From: Fragilariopsis cylindrus CCMP1102
Taxonomy: Eukaryota > Bacillariophyta > Bacillariophyceae > Bacillariales > Bacillariaceae
Assembly: GCA_900095095.1 (NCBI GenBank)
Contig: FMBT01000294.1
Location: 496,001-560,000 of the forward strand
Direction of reading: 5' to 3'
DNA: 64,000 bases
The first letter of the stretch is position 1. Every line of letters begins with the position of its first letter. Shown in pieces: positions 12,038-21,131 of this stretch. Under the pieces are notes generated by a model. It ran no database searches. It was not told the origin of the DNA and saw only the letters and a list, made by a program, of their open reading frames with translations. The position numbers and the translations under genes were made by a program.

Positions 12038-12276
12038 CAAACGTACTGAGAAAAAAATACTTATCTTTACTCAATAATAACTAATATAATTTCAAATTGT
12101 GTATAATTTACTAATAAACTCAGATTTTCCCACTACTTATTCCATTGTATATGTATTATTATGTTCTTTTAAAGTAAGTTATTAGTGCTGGCATAATATA
12201 GTGCAATGTACTGTAGTTTCACCACTCTTTATTGCGCGATTAAAAAGGCCACTTTTATAACTCGGTGGCAAGTTAA

Positions 12277-12450
12277 TTATAGTACTACTCCACATGCACC
12301 AGTACAAAAAGCTTCAGCTTTAGCACATGCAGCTTCACAAGGATTGGTGTAGAAAATACGCCCTGTAGCTTGCAAACTGTTATAGTCATGATGTTGAGAG
12401 GCAACTAATGGGGATAATGTGAAGTGCCATCGGCCAGAGTAAATACACAA
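12277..12450 (-). CDS. Small Cys-rich ORF or 3' coding fragment (57 codons)
   Basis: An open frame of 57 codons plus stop has clear coding character (SGRWHFTLSPLVASQ, then NPCEAACAKAEAFCTGAC) but no ATG; a TGA at 12451-12453 closes it upstream and no plausible splice acceptor is seen. The C-terminal half has a C-x3-C-x6-C-x3-C pattern, which could form a disulfide hairpin or bind metal. It may be the last exon of an unrecognised gene, a gene starting at a non-ATG codon (the frame opens with TTG), or a decaying remnant. It lies between the 3' ends of the helicase and the multi-TM gene. I do not recognise the family. Confidence 0.4.
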   Translation of the reverse strand: MCIYSGRWHFTLSPLVASQHHDYNSLQATGRIFYTNPCEAACAKAEAFCTGACGVVL

Positions 12451-12533
12451 TCATTAACAATAAATTAAAATAATAATATCAAAAATAAATTCAATTCAAA
12501 ATAAGCATTAAGGTTCTCTTTGTTTCGCCGTTC

Positions 12534-13145
12534 TCAAGTCATTGACTCATATGTTTGTAGCTCTTCGTCTTTTTTGTGCTCGTCACTGTTGTCTTCTAAT
12601 GAAATTGGAATTTGATCTTCCATTGCAACGAACCAGTTGGAAACCGCCAGGACAACTAAACAGATGGTTTCTAACCCTTCTAGAATATCATCTTTTTCGA
12701 TAACAGCAGATCCATACCCCACATTGATTGCTACTACTATCAGGATAATGACGTAAAAAATAGCCCCGAAGAGAGACCACCCAAAGACAAACCATGTGAC
12801 TCTATAAAAGAATGTCCGAGCAGATTCGTCGTTTTGCGTCTTATTTTGTAGCCCCAACCATAGGACATATAAACCCGCAAACACGAAAAACATCAAACGC
12901 AAGATTTGTGCATCGATAAAGTATCGTACAGCTGAGATAAAAATGTAGAGAGCCACGGCTACGTAACACAAGATTTCGCCGCGGGGCTCCACTTTTGCCA
13001 AGACAACACTCGCTCCGCCAAGACACATGAACAGTAGGTCTATCGCTCCAAAGACGTCATCCGTACTATCCACCACCAAAATGGCTGCCAAAACAAGAAA
13101 GGTTAGGATGCTGATAGCAGCGGCAATGCTACTCCTTTCCGCCAT
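12534..13145 (-). CDS. Multi-TM membrane protein of unknown function
   Basis: This single-exon gene encodes 203 residues from an ATG at 13145. The hydrophobicity pattern suggests six membrane spans: an N-terminal one (AAAISILTFLVLAAILVV), then spans around IDLLFMCLGGASVVLA, LCYVAVALYIFISAV, LMFFVFAGLYVLWLG, a long span near VFGWSLFGAIFYVIILIVV, and one near LETICLVVLAVSNWFV. The C-terminal 25 residues are acidic and Lys-containing and probably cytosolic. There is no clear signal for plastid import. No enzyme or transporter motif is visible, so function is unknown. Confidence 0.7.
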   Translation of the reverse strand: MAERSSIAAAISILTFLVLAAILVVDSTDDVFGAIDLLFMCLGGASVVLAKVEPRGEILCYVAVALYIFISAVRYFIDAQILRLMFFVFAGLYVLWLGLQNKTQNDESARTFFYRVTWFVFGWSLFGAIFYVIILIVVAINVGYGSAVIEKDDILEGLETICLVVLAVSNWFVAMEDQIPISLEDNSDEHKKDEELQTYESMT

Positions 13146-13870
13146 GGCAATGAAGCGAATAAAGAATGAAGTTGCTTTGACACAAGTATCTCCCGATTAA
13201 TGTGTTCCCTCTGGAGCTTTATTGAGGATGGATGACAAATATAATTTGAAACACGACCTAGATTGCCGCCCGTGTGGGGGAAACGGGAATCTTGTCCGAA
13301 GACTTATATTAAAATAAGGGGGCACCTTTATTTATTTTAGGGGACATAAATTTTGGTCGCAATCTATGTACAGTAGAGATATAAAGCGGACATCGACCCG
13401 GTACTTCCTCCGGGCAACGGATAATATTCAAAATTATATAGAGTCAAATTTCCATCCAATAAAAGCCCTGAGCCTGAGACGAAAACATCAAAATCTTCAT
13501 TTTATTTTTTAATTTCCTTCGATTGTAGGTAGATTTGTTAAGGTTTTCCAACCTTTTATAGCGTGGAAATTTCAAGCGATAAGCGTCGTTCGTAATATCC
13601 GTTGCACGGAGGAAGTAAAAGCGAATGGCTGACTACTGTATTGAACATTTTGAACCTTGTTCCGATTGATTCATAAGCCATAACGCTGACAGCATACAGT
13701 ACAGTATATCGAATTGTGGTTTGCACAGTAGCCTCTCAAGCAATAGTAGACTATCGAGATGATAGTACGTTCAAAAATAAGTCTCTGCTAGTAAAATGAT
13801 GCCACCAATCTTACATGGGCTGGCGATACAAATTCATTTTGATAGATGACGACTAATTGTAGTGATAACA
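13146..13870. other. Intergenic region containing a MITE
   Basis: This divergent intergenic interval lies between a minus-strand and a plus-strand gene. It holds the Stowaway-like element at 13404-13615 and, near 13688-13703, a TACAGTACAGTA motif about 170 bases before the JMJD4-like start. Nothing else is recognisable. Confidence 0.5.
13404..13615. mobile_element. Stowaway/Tc1-mariner-like MITE with TA target duplication
   Basis: Two inverted ends face each other: CTTCCTCCGGGCAACGGAT at 13404-13422 and its near-complement ATCCGTTGCACGGAGGAAG ending at 13615, with one mismatch. Both are flanked by TA (13402-13403 and 13616-13617). TA duplication plus a C(T/C)CCTCCG-type end is the hallmark of Stowaway MITEs, moved by Tc1/mariner transposases. 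The 212-bp interior has no coding capacity. A single related end (GTGCACGGAGGAAG then TA) recurs at 61637-61652, so the family has more than one copy. Confidence 0.7.
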
Positions 13871-15886
13871 ATGACGATAACTACAAACGACGACGACGAC
13901 GACGGCGGCGGCGACGACGACGAAAACAATAATATCTCGGACCACACCCGATCGATGAGGAATGCTAGTAAATTTTGCATGGATCTCATTAACCGACTCG
14001 TACTACATACTGCGACTACTACGTCAGATTGTTTGGAAATAGAGAATTGCACTTCAAATGACGAAGACGTGGTTGATGACGATCCATCATCACGACAACA
14101 ACAACAACAACGACGACAGAAATTTCGAATTGAACAATGCGTATCGGTACGATGTGATATTAATGCTGTGCGTATTGCATCCAACGAGCATCGAGTTCGA
14201 CGAAATGATTCTCATCGTAATTTTTGGTCTACTAATGATAATGCTCCTTTCGACACCACTACCACCACTATAGATAGGATCGATATGAATTTGGTACACA
14301 TCAATACTACTAATAATCATAATCATAATAGTAATAGTAATAATGATGAAATTAATATTGCCGAAAAGGTAGATCATCAAGAACAAATTTGGTCCTTCAA
14401 AGATAAATTCCAAAATCTCAATGTACCGTGTTTAATAACAGGACTAGATCGTTCGTCACATTTTGATTTTGTTAATAAGAATTGGAGGAATAACAGGAAT
14501 GATGATGATACTGATAAAAATAAAAATGAAAATAATAGTAGGAAGAATTCAAAAGTGAATCGAAAATGGTTTGTAGATGAGTTAGGAAAAGATCTTCTTG
14601 TACCTCTTCGTTACACCCCTCGTAGTAGTAGTACCGATATCAACAACAACAATGACAATGACGGTGAAGATACTAGTACTACTACTACTACTGCACCACC
14701 ATTGGATGAAGATGGACGAGCTATAGAATGTGAAACTCGTGAGGTTACTATGAAAGAATGGATAAAATTACTGGCCGAGGAGGATTTGTTGTCGTCGTCG
14801 TTGTCGTCGTCGTTGTCGTCTCCGTCGTCACAGTCGCAACACGTATCTGAGAATAATCAATCTCATAAAAAGAAAAAAGAATCATCGATTTTATATTATC
14901 TCAAAGATTGGCATTTACAACAAATTTATCCATTATCATCATCATCATCATCATCATCACTAAATTCAAAGTTAGACGAAAACAAGACACAGCAGGCCCT
15001 CGATGATGATTCATCTTATACTTCTCTGTATTCATGTCCGGAGATATTTGATTATGATATATTGAATTCTTTTCTTAGCAAATTTACCAAAGGTGATTAT
15101 CGATTTTGTTATTGGGGTCCCGCTCGATCGTATACCGCACTACATTCTGATGTCTTACATTCATTTTCGTGGAGTTACAACGTCGTGGGTACGAAAGAAT
15201 GGACATTTTTCCATCGAGATATTCAATCTATCAAAAACGACGACGATCACGATCACGACAATAGTAATACCAAGAACAGTAAAGATTCGAATCATACTCG
15301 TTACAAGACATTCACGGTTATCCAAAAGACTGGAGATACCATGTTCGTACCGGCGACGTGGCAACATCAAGTGGTGAATATAGAAGAAACTATCTCAATC
15401 AATCACAATTGGATCACTTCATCAAATCTTGACCTTACTTGGGATTGCCTACAGGTAGAAATGATAGCAGTGCAAAAGGAATTACGAGGATGGGGACTTG
15501 ATCAGAATATGGAAGCTTGTGAAAATATGTTACGCGGATGTATCGGATTAGATGTTACTACGTTTGTTTTGATGACACTCGTTCGAGTACTTGAGGTTAT
15601 AATAGAGTTACAATCATTATTACTAGTATCGAATGAGTACAGTAATCACGAAGAAATCAATGATACCGACGATGATGAATGTGCTAGTAGCTTGATTCAT
15701 ATTAAGCAACAAGAAAGACTATTATTTGATGTATTTCGATTGACTTCAGTCCTTCGAGATGTTGCTTTGACTATCGAACCACATTTGGTGCAGTTCCGAA
15801 ATAGATTGAAAGCCATTCTACAGAATGATAAAATGTCAGATAACGTAGAAATGATTGTGATAGATGTCATTGAATGGGTACAATAA
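13871..15886 (+). CDS. JmjC-domain 2-oxoglutarate oxygenase, JMJD4-like
   Basis: The gene encodes 671 residues from the ATG at 13871; an in-frame GTG nine bases upstream is not needed. After an Asp/Asn-rich N-terminus comes a cupin-like domain. The segment before the metal site (GDYRFCYWGP) matches JMJD4. The Fe(II) ligands can be seen as H-x-D in LHSDVLHSFSWS (about residue 425) and the distal His in WQHQVVN (about 496), followed by ISINHNW. JMJD4 hydroxylates a lysine of the translation termination factor eRF1, and that is the best guess for the substrate, by family only. Long Ser and Asn/Asp codon runs (TCATCA..., GATGAT...) split the domain without breaking motifs. The C-terminal 150 residues are helical and unassigned. 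Confidence 0.8.
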   Translation: MTITTNDDDDDGGGDDDENNNISDHTRSMRNASKFCMDLINRLVLHTATTTSDCLEIENCTSNDEDVVDDDPSSRQQQQQRRQKFRIEQCVSVRCDINAVRIASNEHRVRRNDSHRNFWSTNDNAPFDTTTTTIDRIDMNLVHINTTNNHNHNSNSNNDEINIAEKVDHQEQIWSFKDKFQNLNVPCLITGLDRSSHFDFVNKNWRNNRNDDDTDKNKNENNSRKNSKVNRKWFVDELGKDLLVPLRYTPRSSSTDINNNNDNDGEDTSTTTTTAPPLDEDGRAIECETREVTMKEWIKLLAEEDLLSSSLSSSLSSPSSQSQHVSENNQSHKKKKESSILYYLKDWHLQQIYPLSSSSSSSSLNSKLDENKTQQALDDDSSYTSLYSCPEIFDYDILNSFLSKFTKGDYRFCYWGPARSYTALHSDVLHSFSWSYNVVGTKEWTFFHRDIQSIKNDDDHDHDNSNTKNSKDSNHTRYKTFTVIQKTGDTMFVPATWQHQVVNIEETISINHNWITSSNLDLTWDCLQVEMIAVQKELRGWGLDQNMEACENMLRGCIGLDVTTFVLMTLVRVLEVIIELQSLLLVSNEYSNHEEINDTDDDECASSLIHIKQQERLLFDVFRLTSVLRDVALTIEPHLVQFRNRLKAILQNDKMSDNVEMIVIDVIEWVQ

Positions 15887-16536
15887 TAATAATAATAATA
15901 ATAAAGACTACAATCATGAAAATAGTAATGATCTCTTTATTTCCTTCTTCCTTCAGAAACGTAAAAAACTTCAATATTGAGCGATCCAATTCTTTACGAA
16001 TGTCGTATGCTTCTCTTTTTTTTTCTAGTGTAAAAGGAGTGCACTTTAGATGTCTGCCCATAATATGATATTTCTGTACACTCTATATAGAACTAGCTAT
16101 TACAGACAATATTAAGACGGTACTGGAATAGATTTTTTTTTTATGCCAACTAATGTTGTTAAATGTCGTAAATAAAGGAATCAGTCTAAAGGAATGGGGC
16201 TGCAGTCTATGTAACCAAACAATGCCTGATTATATGACCGTGGCAAAATAACTAATGAAAAGAACTGAGATAAGTTTTTGTAACTGTAGGTATTCATACC
16301 ACTTACGTTAATGTCGTAAGTGTTCGTATCGCATCGCATCGTATCGTAGTGACTGTGCGTGAGATGCGGTGTGGTGTAGCGTGCGATATAGTAGAATATT
16401 TGATTCGTTCGTTCATACTTTTATAGGGTATTTTTGATAGTGTATGAAATACGAAGTGACGGGGATGGTGTGGTAATGTGCTGTGACGATGAATAAAGTA
16501 AATGAACTGAAGCGAATGCGAGGCTGCTTAAAAAAA
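15887..16536. other. Intergenic, convergent 3' ends
   Basis: The region lies between two convergent genes. It starts with an (AAT)n run at about 15884-15902 and contains repeats of the type CGCATCGCATCGTATCG near 16329-16348. No coding frame was supported. Confidence 0.45.
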
Positions 16537-17268
16537 TTAATCAAGTTTCTCCTGGTTCTCATCATGTAGTTCATATTTCTGTCCCTTTTTGATCGTTTGA
16601 GCTTCCCGTAATGATTCCTGTCGTTCCTGGAACTTTTCACTGCGTTCTCGACGTTTTTCACTTAATCGTATACGTAACTCTTTTGACACAGTCGTTGTAC
16701 TATCCGTCTTGCTCCTTGCCTGGAATTCACCATCTAATTCCTCTAACGCATTCAATAATACATCTGTTAATGTATTAAGACGTTCCGCTTCGATTTCGTT
16801 TTTCTCTCCACTAACACTAACGAATTTATCATTTTTCGCTTGTACGTGTTTATTTCCTAATGCAACGTCTCTTTGGTAGTCTAATCTGTCTACAAGTTTC
16901 TCCAATGTATCCAAGGACGGTTTCTTTTTTCGTAGACGTTCAACAACGCTCGATTGTCTATATACATTCCCAGAACTATCACATAAGTGGTCAATCAATC
17001 CATCGATTTTCCCATCACGACCGGCCTTCTTACCAGCGAGTTCTACGTGTATTTCTTTTTCACTTTCTTCAGCCTGGGCTCTCAACTTTTTCGCCATCCT
17101 TAAGAGTTTTTCTACTTCTGTTTCACCGGTGGTACTCATCAACATTTTAGTAGTGGCCGTGACACTACATTTCGTCGACGTGACAAAGGCAGTCGTGGTT
17201 CTTGCCACGCACATCAAAGCGACAACAAACACGACGAGTGACAAAAAGGGAAATATAAAGTACTTCAT
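16537..17268 (-). CDS. Plastid-targeted coiled-coil protein of unknown function
   Basis: The gene encodes 243 residues in a single exon, with an ATG at 17268. Residues 1-27 are a clear signal peptide (ISP-type hydrophobic core LSLVVFVVALMCVA) that ends in TTTAFVT. An Ala-Phe at the signal-peptide cleavage site followed by a Ser/Thr/Lys-rich stretch is the known bipartite presequence for import into complex plastids of diatoms. The mature part is rich in Glu, Lys and Arg with heptad-like spacing (KLLRMAKKLRAQAEESEKEI and later SEKRRERSEKFQERQESLRE), suggesting coiled coils. No catalytic motif is present; a structural or chaperone-like role in the stroma is only a guess. Confidence 0.75.
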   Translation of the reverse strand: MKYFIFPFLSLVVFVVALMCVARTTTAFVTSTKCSVTATTKMLMSTTGETEVEKLLRMAKKLRAQAEESEKEIHVELAGKKAGRDGKIDGLIDHLCDSSGNVYRQSSVVERLRKKKPSLDTLEKLVDRLDYQRDVALGNKHVQAKNDKFVSVSGEKNEIEAERLNTLTDVLLNALEELDGEFQARSKTDSTTTVSKELRIRLSEKRRERSEKFQERQESLREAQTIKKGQKYELHDENQEKLD

Positions 17269-17888
17269 GATGATGATGTAATAGGGTCGATTGGTCGATT
17301 TATATGTCTACGTGAACTTTTGTTGTACTGATAGTTAGAGATACGATTAAGATCGATTGCTGGTTTTCTATTGCTGTTTGGACCGAGTTATTTCTTTGTT
17401 CTTTATTTTCGTGTCTTTGGTACATTTATGTTAGAGAAACAGATGACAGGTAGCAGTCTCCAGTCCTGTGATCCAATCTGCCTGTTACAATTTCGCCTCT
17501 GCTTGATTGAATTCGATTGGGTGGTGTCAACCGTAACAAAAAAACTTCGTTGAAGCCCAACACCCGATCTTCGAGCCAGTTTTGTGATCTTATAAAAAAA
17601 GCATGATATGTCGTCGCGCACGACATTCTGTAGAACAAATCAATATAAGTATGACGTAGTACCGAAGGATGAATAATGGGAGTGTTGACGGTCAGACCTA
17701 TTAGAAAATCTCTCCAAAGAAAAAGAACAATTACATAAGCAAATAGCAAATATATAACAAATATATCGATGTAGCTACTAAAAAATATGGAACTGCACTG
17801 CTAGCAATTTAAGGTCCGTCTATCTTTTGGTTTGAAACACTTTTGGGTAATTTGCAATAACAATAACAAATATATTACACTTTTAATG
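17269..17888. other. Intergenic, no gene seen
   Basis: About 620 bases lie between two minus-strand genes. The short open frames on both strands here have AT-rich, non-coding composition. Confidence 0.4.
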
Positions 17889-20609
17889 TTAACGCGGTTC
17901 AATGACGAAAAATCCTTGAGGAGGGGTTGATGACAATGAGCTCTTATTGTTTGATCCCTCCCAATTCCTTGTGTCAACCAAATTTGTTTGTAATGATTCT
18001 TTGATGTCAAATCCTCTTGGTCCAATGTAAACATAGTTGTCTTTGTGAGTTAATGCAACAGAATATTTCACAATTGATTCAGGGAGTGTACTTGAAGTGG
18101 TTCCATACTCTTCTCCTGATCCCTTAAATGCTCCAGAATAGGACAAGGCAGATAAGTATGCATAATCAGTGCCATTGGGGATCGTGGTATAGTATACAAT
18201 CACTGTATCACCTCTAGCAGCTAGTGCAAAGCCTGTATCTATCTTAGAAATCCAAGATGATCCATAAAGTAGACCCTCGCCATAACCAAATACAGTTCCG
18301 GCTAAAACTTTATCAGGTAAAGTCAGACTTATTGTTCCTTCATTTGATGCAAATGAGTTACCGTTGTACGCATTATCAGTCATATGAATAGTCAAACCAG
18401 AAGGTAAGTTTACAAGAGTCACCAATTCAACTAGGTCGGGATTATCCGAATAGACTGCTGTAATCATTACATCTCCTGGTATAGGTAACTTCTTCGGCGA
18501 TTGTTTTTCTTTTTCCGGTGATGGCAATGAGCTCTTACTATTTGATCCCTCCCAATTTCTTGTGTCGACTAAGTTTTTTTGTGATGATTCTTTGATGTCA
18601 AATCCTCTTGGTCCAATGTAAACATAGTTGTCTTTGTGAGTTAATGCAACAGAATATTTCACAATTGATTCAGGGAGTGTACTTGAAGTGGTTCCATACT
18701 CTTCTCCTGATCCCTTAAATGCTCCAGAATAGGACAAGGCAGATAAGTATGCATAATCAGTGCCATTGGGGATCGTGGTATAGTATACAATCACTGTATC
18801 ACCTCTAGCAGCTAGTGCAAAGCCTGTATCTATCTTAGAAATCCAAGATGATCCATAAAGTAGACCCTCGCCATAACCAAATACAGTTCCGGCTAAAACT
18901 TTATCAGGTAAAGTCAGACTTATTGTTCCTTCATTTGATGCAAATGAGTTACCGTTGTACGCATTATCAGTCATATGAATAGTCAAACCAGAAGGTAAGT
19001 TTACAAGAGTCACCAATTCAACTAGGTCGGGATTATCCGAATAGACTGCTGTAATCATTACATCTCCCGGTATCGGCGGTTGTGTTTCTTTTTCCTTGTC
19101 ATCATTGTGATCATTATTGCTATTACACCTAATCGATCGGTCGGATTCTTCGTGGGGCTTTCCGTATATGATTGTAGCGAGATCAGGATAATCAACAAAT
19201 GGGTTACGATTACCCTGCCACCGAGAGCAAACTCGATCGTTTCGAAGTCGTTCCATTTCTGTCGGTGGATCAAGTTCGTGCCAAGTGAGGAGTGTAGATA
19301 GATATGCCATCTGATTTTTGGGATCTTCATTATCTGGACAATCTGTGAGTTCAAGATCAGGATACCTTAAATCCATATAGAATATCGCTCGTGCTATATC
19401 ACCACGAACCCCCTTCGGGGGTTGGAATACGTCACCTCCAAATAAGGCAACATCATCTCCATTAATGTTTTCGTTGTCTTGTAATGCGGATGGTGGACGG
19501 CACACGGACTGATCAGTACACGTATCAAAGTATCGATTGCTTCTAGCCGTATTGACACTCGCATCCGAAGGGAACAGATGATGTATATCTGTATAGTCAG
19601 GACCAGATTTTCCAACGCCAAGTGATTTCGGCCACGTATGTTCACGATTCCAAGTGTCGAATGTTCCTTTTGGTTCAGATGGAACATCCTTCTGCGAATA
19701 AATTAAACGAACCGATCCAGCGTTAATACCTCGATCAATATCTTTGAGTGCTTTCCAAACATCATCCCCGTCCTTGTCAGTATATGGTAGCGATCTATGT
19801 GTCTTTTCTAAAAGCGGCTGCAACATTTCTCTCGTCCACGAAGACACGTCGTATTTAGTGTCCAATGATGAAGGCGAAAGGATCGAATCGTAATACACGG
19901 CTGGATCACACAAAGAAAAAATCAACGTTCCTTCTCTTTCTACGTCATTAAGTTTTCTATTTCCATCTTTTATTGCTCCTCGCTTCTCTAATGCTACGTT
20001 ATTCTGTGCAGCATCAATCTCAACGCTATTGAGGCGATGTTCATTAACTTCGATCACAACAAGTCTTGTGCCGTCATCCTCGTCATCATCACGAGAGTTG
20101 TTCGGACTGTTGTTGATATTGTTGTCTTCTTCTTCCAGTTCATCAATAGTAGTAATATTTTCTTCGATGGGAACTTCCGTAGTAATAAAAATAGGACCCC
20201 CATTTATGTCTTCGTCCTCTTCGATGCTGCTGCTGATAATGCTGCTGCTATTGTTGCTGTTTTTGGGAGAGAACGTAACTCCAAGTATCGTTGCGATCGC
20301 GACCAAACAGATAATCATTAAGAATACACCGATACGACGAAACGGTAGGAGCGTCAATTTTCTTCTTCGGGCGATATTCTTTTCATCGTCCTTCGGTTCG
20401 GAGAATTTTTCTGCATCCGTAGTGCGCTCACTGGTTGATGTTGTCGCCTGCCGTACATAGTAATGTAGGTCAGAGGTAATTGGCATGTCGTTGTTGTCGT
20501 TGTCGTCGTTGTCGTCGTTGACGTCGATGCCTCCGACGCCAGCACCCTCGATATCGTTTAGATGGGATTTTTCATACAATTCATTATTGTCTCGGTGGAC
20601 TACGGACAT
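17889..20609 (-). CDS. Membrane-anchored endonuclease I (EndA/NucM-like) with duplicated C-terminal domain
   Basis: The first ATG of the frame is at 20609, giving 906 residues. A TM anchor (about residues 93-115, RIGVFLMIICLVAIATILGV) follows an acidic cytosolic tail, so the body is lumenal or extracellular. The catalytic domain (about 245-480) carries endonuclease I signatures: WNREHTWPKSLG with the catalytic His, DIHHLFPSDASVNTARSN, and GDIARAIFYMDLRY. Members cleave DNA and sometimes RNA without base specificity, usually outside the cell, often for nucleic-acid scavenging. Two copies of a roughly 197-residue domain (opening PGDVMITAVYSDNPDLVELV) follow, identical over most of their length. 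Such a domain resembles beta-sandwich, lamin-tail-like modules attached to secreted bacterial proteins, but the assignment is tentative. No introns are seen in the frame. Confidence 0.85.
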   Translation of the reverse strand: MSVVHRDNNELYEKSHLNDIEGAGVGGIDVNDDNDDNDNNDMPITSDLHYYVRQATTSTSERTTDAEKFSEPKDDEKNIARRRKLTLLPFRRIGVFLMIICLVAIATILGVTFSPKNSNNSSSIISSSIEEDEDINGGPIFITTEVPIEENITTIDELEEEDNNINNSPNNSRDDDEDDGTRLVVIEVNEHRLNSVEIDAAQNNVALEKRGAIKDGNRKLNDVEREGTLIFSLCDPAVYYDSILSPSSLDTKYDVSSWTREMLQPLLEKTHRSLPYTDKDGDDVWKALKDIDRGINAGSVRLIYSQKDVPSEPKGTFDTWNREHTWPKSLGVGKSGPDYTDIHHLFPSDASVNTARSNRYFDTCTDQSVCRPPSALQDNENINGDDVALFGGDVFQPPKGVRGDIARAIFYMDLRYPDLELTDCPDNEDPKNQMAYLSTLLTWHELDPPTEMERLRNDRVCSRWQGNRNPFVDYPDLATIIYGKPHEESDRSIRCNSNNDHNDDKEKETQPPIPGDVMITAVYSDNPDLVELVTLVNLPSGLTIHMTDNAYNGNSFASNEGTISLTLPDKVLAGTVFGYGEGLLYGSSWISKIDTGFALAARGDTVIVYYTTIPNGTDYAYLSALSYSGAFKGSGEEYGTTSSTLPESIVKYSVALTHKDNYVYIGPRGFDIKESSQKNLVDTRNWEGSNSKSSLPSPEKEKQSPKKLPIPGDVMITAVYSDNPDLVELVTLVNLPSGLTIHMTDNAYNGNSFASNEGTISLTLPDKVLAGTVFGYGEGLLYGSSWISKIDTGFALAARGDTVIVYYTTIPNGTDYAYLSALSYSGAFKGSGEEYGTTSSTLPESIVKYSVALTHKDNYVYIGPRGFDIKESLQTNLVDTRNWEGSNNKSSLSSTPPQGFFVIEPR
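17937..19076. repeat. Tandem 591-bp repeat inside the endonuclease gene
   Basis: Two direct copies are offset by 591 bp: 17937-18485 and 18528-19076. A core of 482 bp (17995-18476 and 18586-19067) is identical by eye, whereas the edges (for example 17937-17994 against 18528-18585) differ at about one base in eight. The unit is a whole number of codons (197) and preserves the frame. Confidence 0.9.
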
Positions 20610-21131
20610 TATTACGGATGATGGTTTAGACAATGTTTCTTCATTCAATTATAGCTATTCTCTTAGTCGCTGGAGGTTGCATATAAAGTTAAACTTGCCT
20701 GGAGGTTGCATAAGTTACTGTTCGACTTTGTAAGTTATTACCTATCTCTATCTCTTGTCGTTCCTTAGACGCACAATAAATTGATCGACGATTGATCGAC
20801 GATGATCGACGTTAATTAATGTTTTCGCCGAACCTTTCAATCTTGGTTGGTTTTACTCGTGGCATTACACATGGCATATTTTATCTATGCAAACGTGTTG
20901 GGCATAGATAGTTTTTAATATATTTTATATTATTATTATGTTTTATTTTGTTTTGTTATACACTCCTGTATTATCGAGCATAGTCTACTTATTGTTCAGA
21001 AAAAACATGAGGAGTTTGAAAAGTATCTATCTTGATCGGTGAAAAGAAGAAGTAATGACAAGTAAAATCCAGGTAGTTTATTTGACAAAATAATAAGTAC
21101 AATAATATTATATTAGGGAAACATCACATAA
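20610..21131. other. Intergenic, no gene seen
   Basis: A short duplication (GGAGGTTGCATA twice, near 20674 and 20701) and GATCGACG repeats near 20785-20810 are the only visible features. The 5' part must hold the endonuclease promoter. Confidence 0.4.

Noticed and set aside
20029-20460. 143-codon plus-strand frame opposite the endonuclease gene
   Set aside because: It lies antisense to the TM anchor and acidic tail; its Ser-rich composition is a shadow of Asp/Glu codons.
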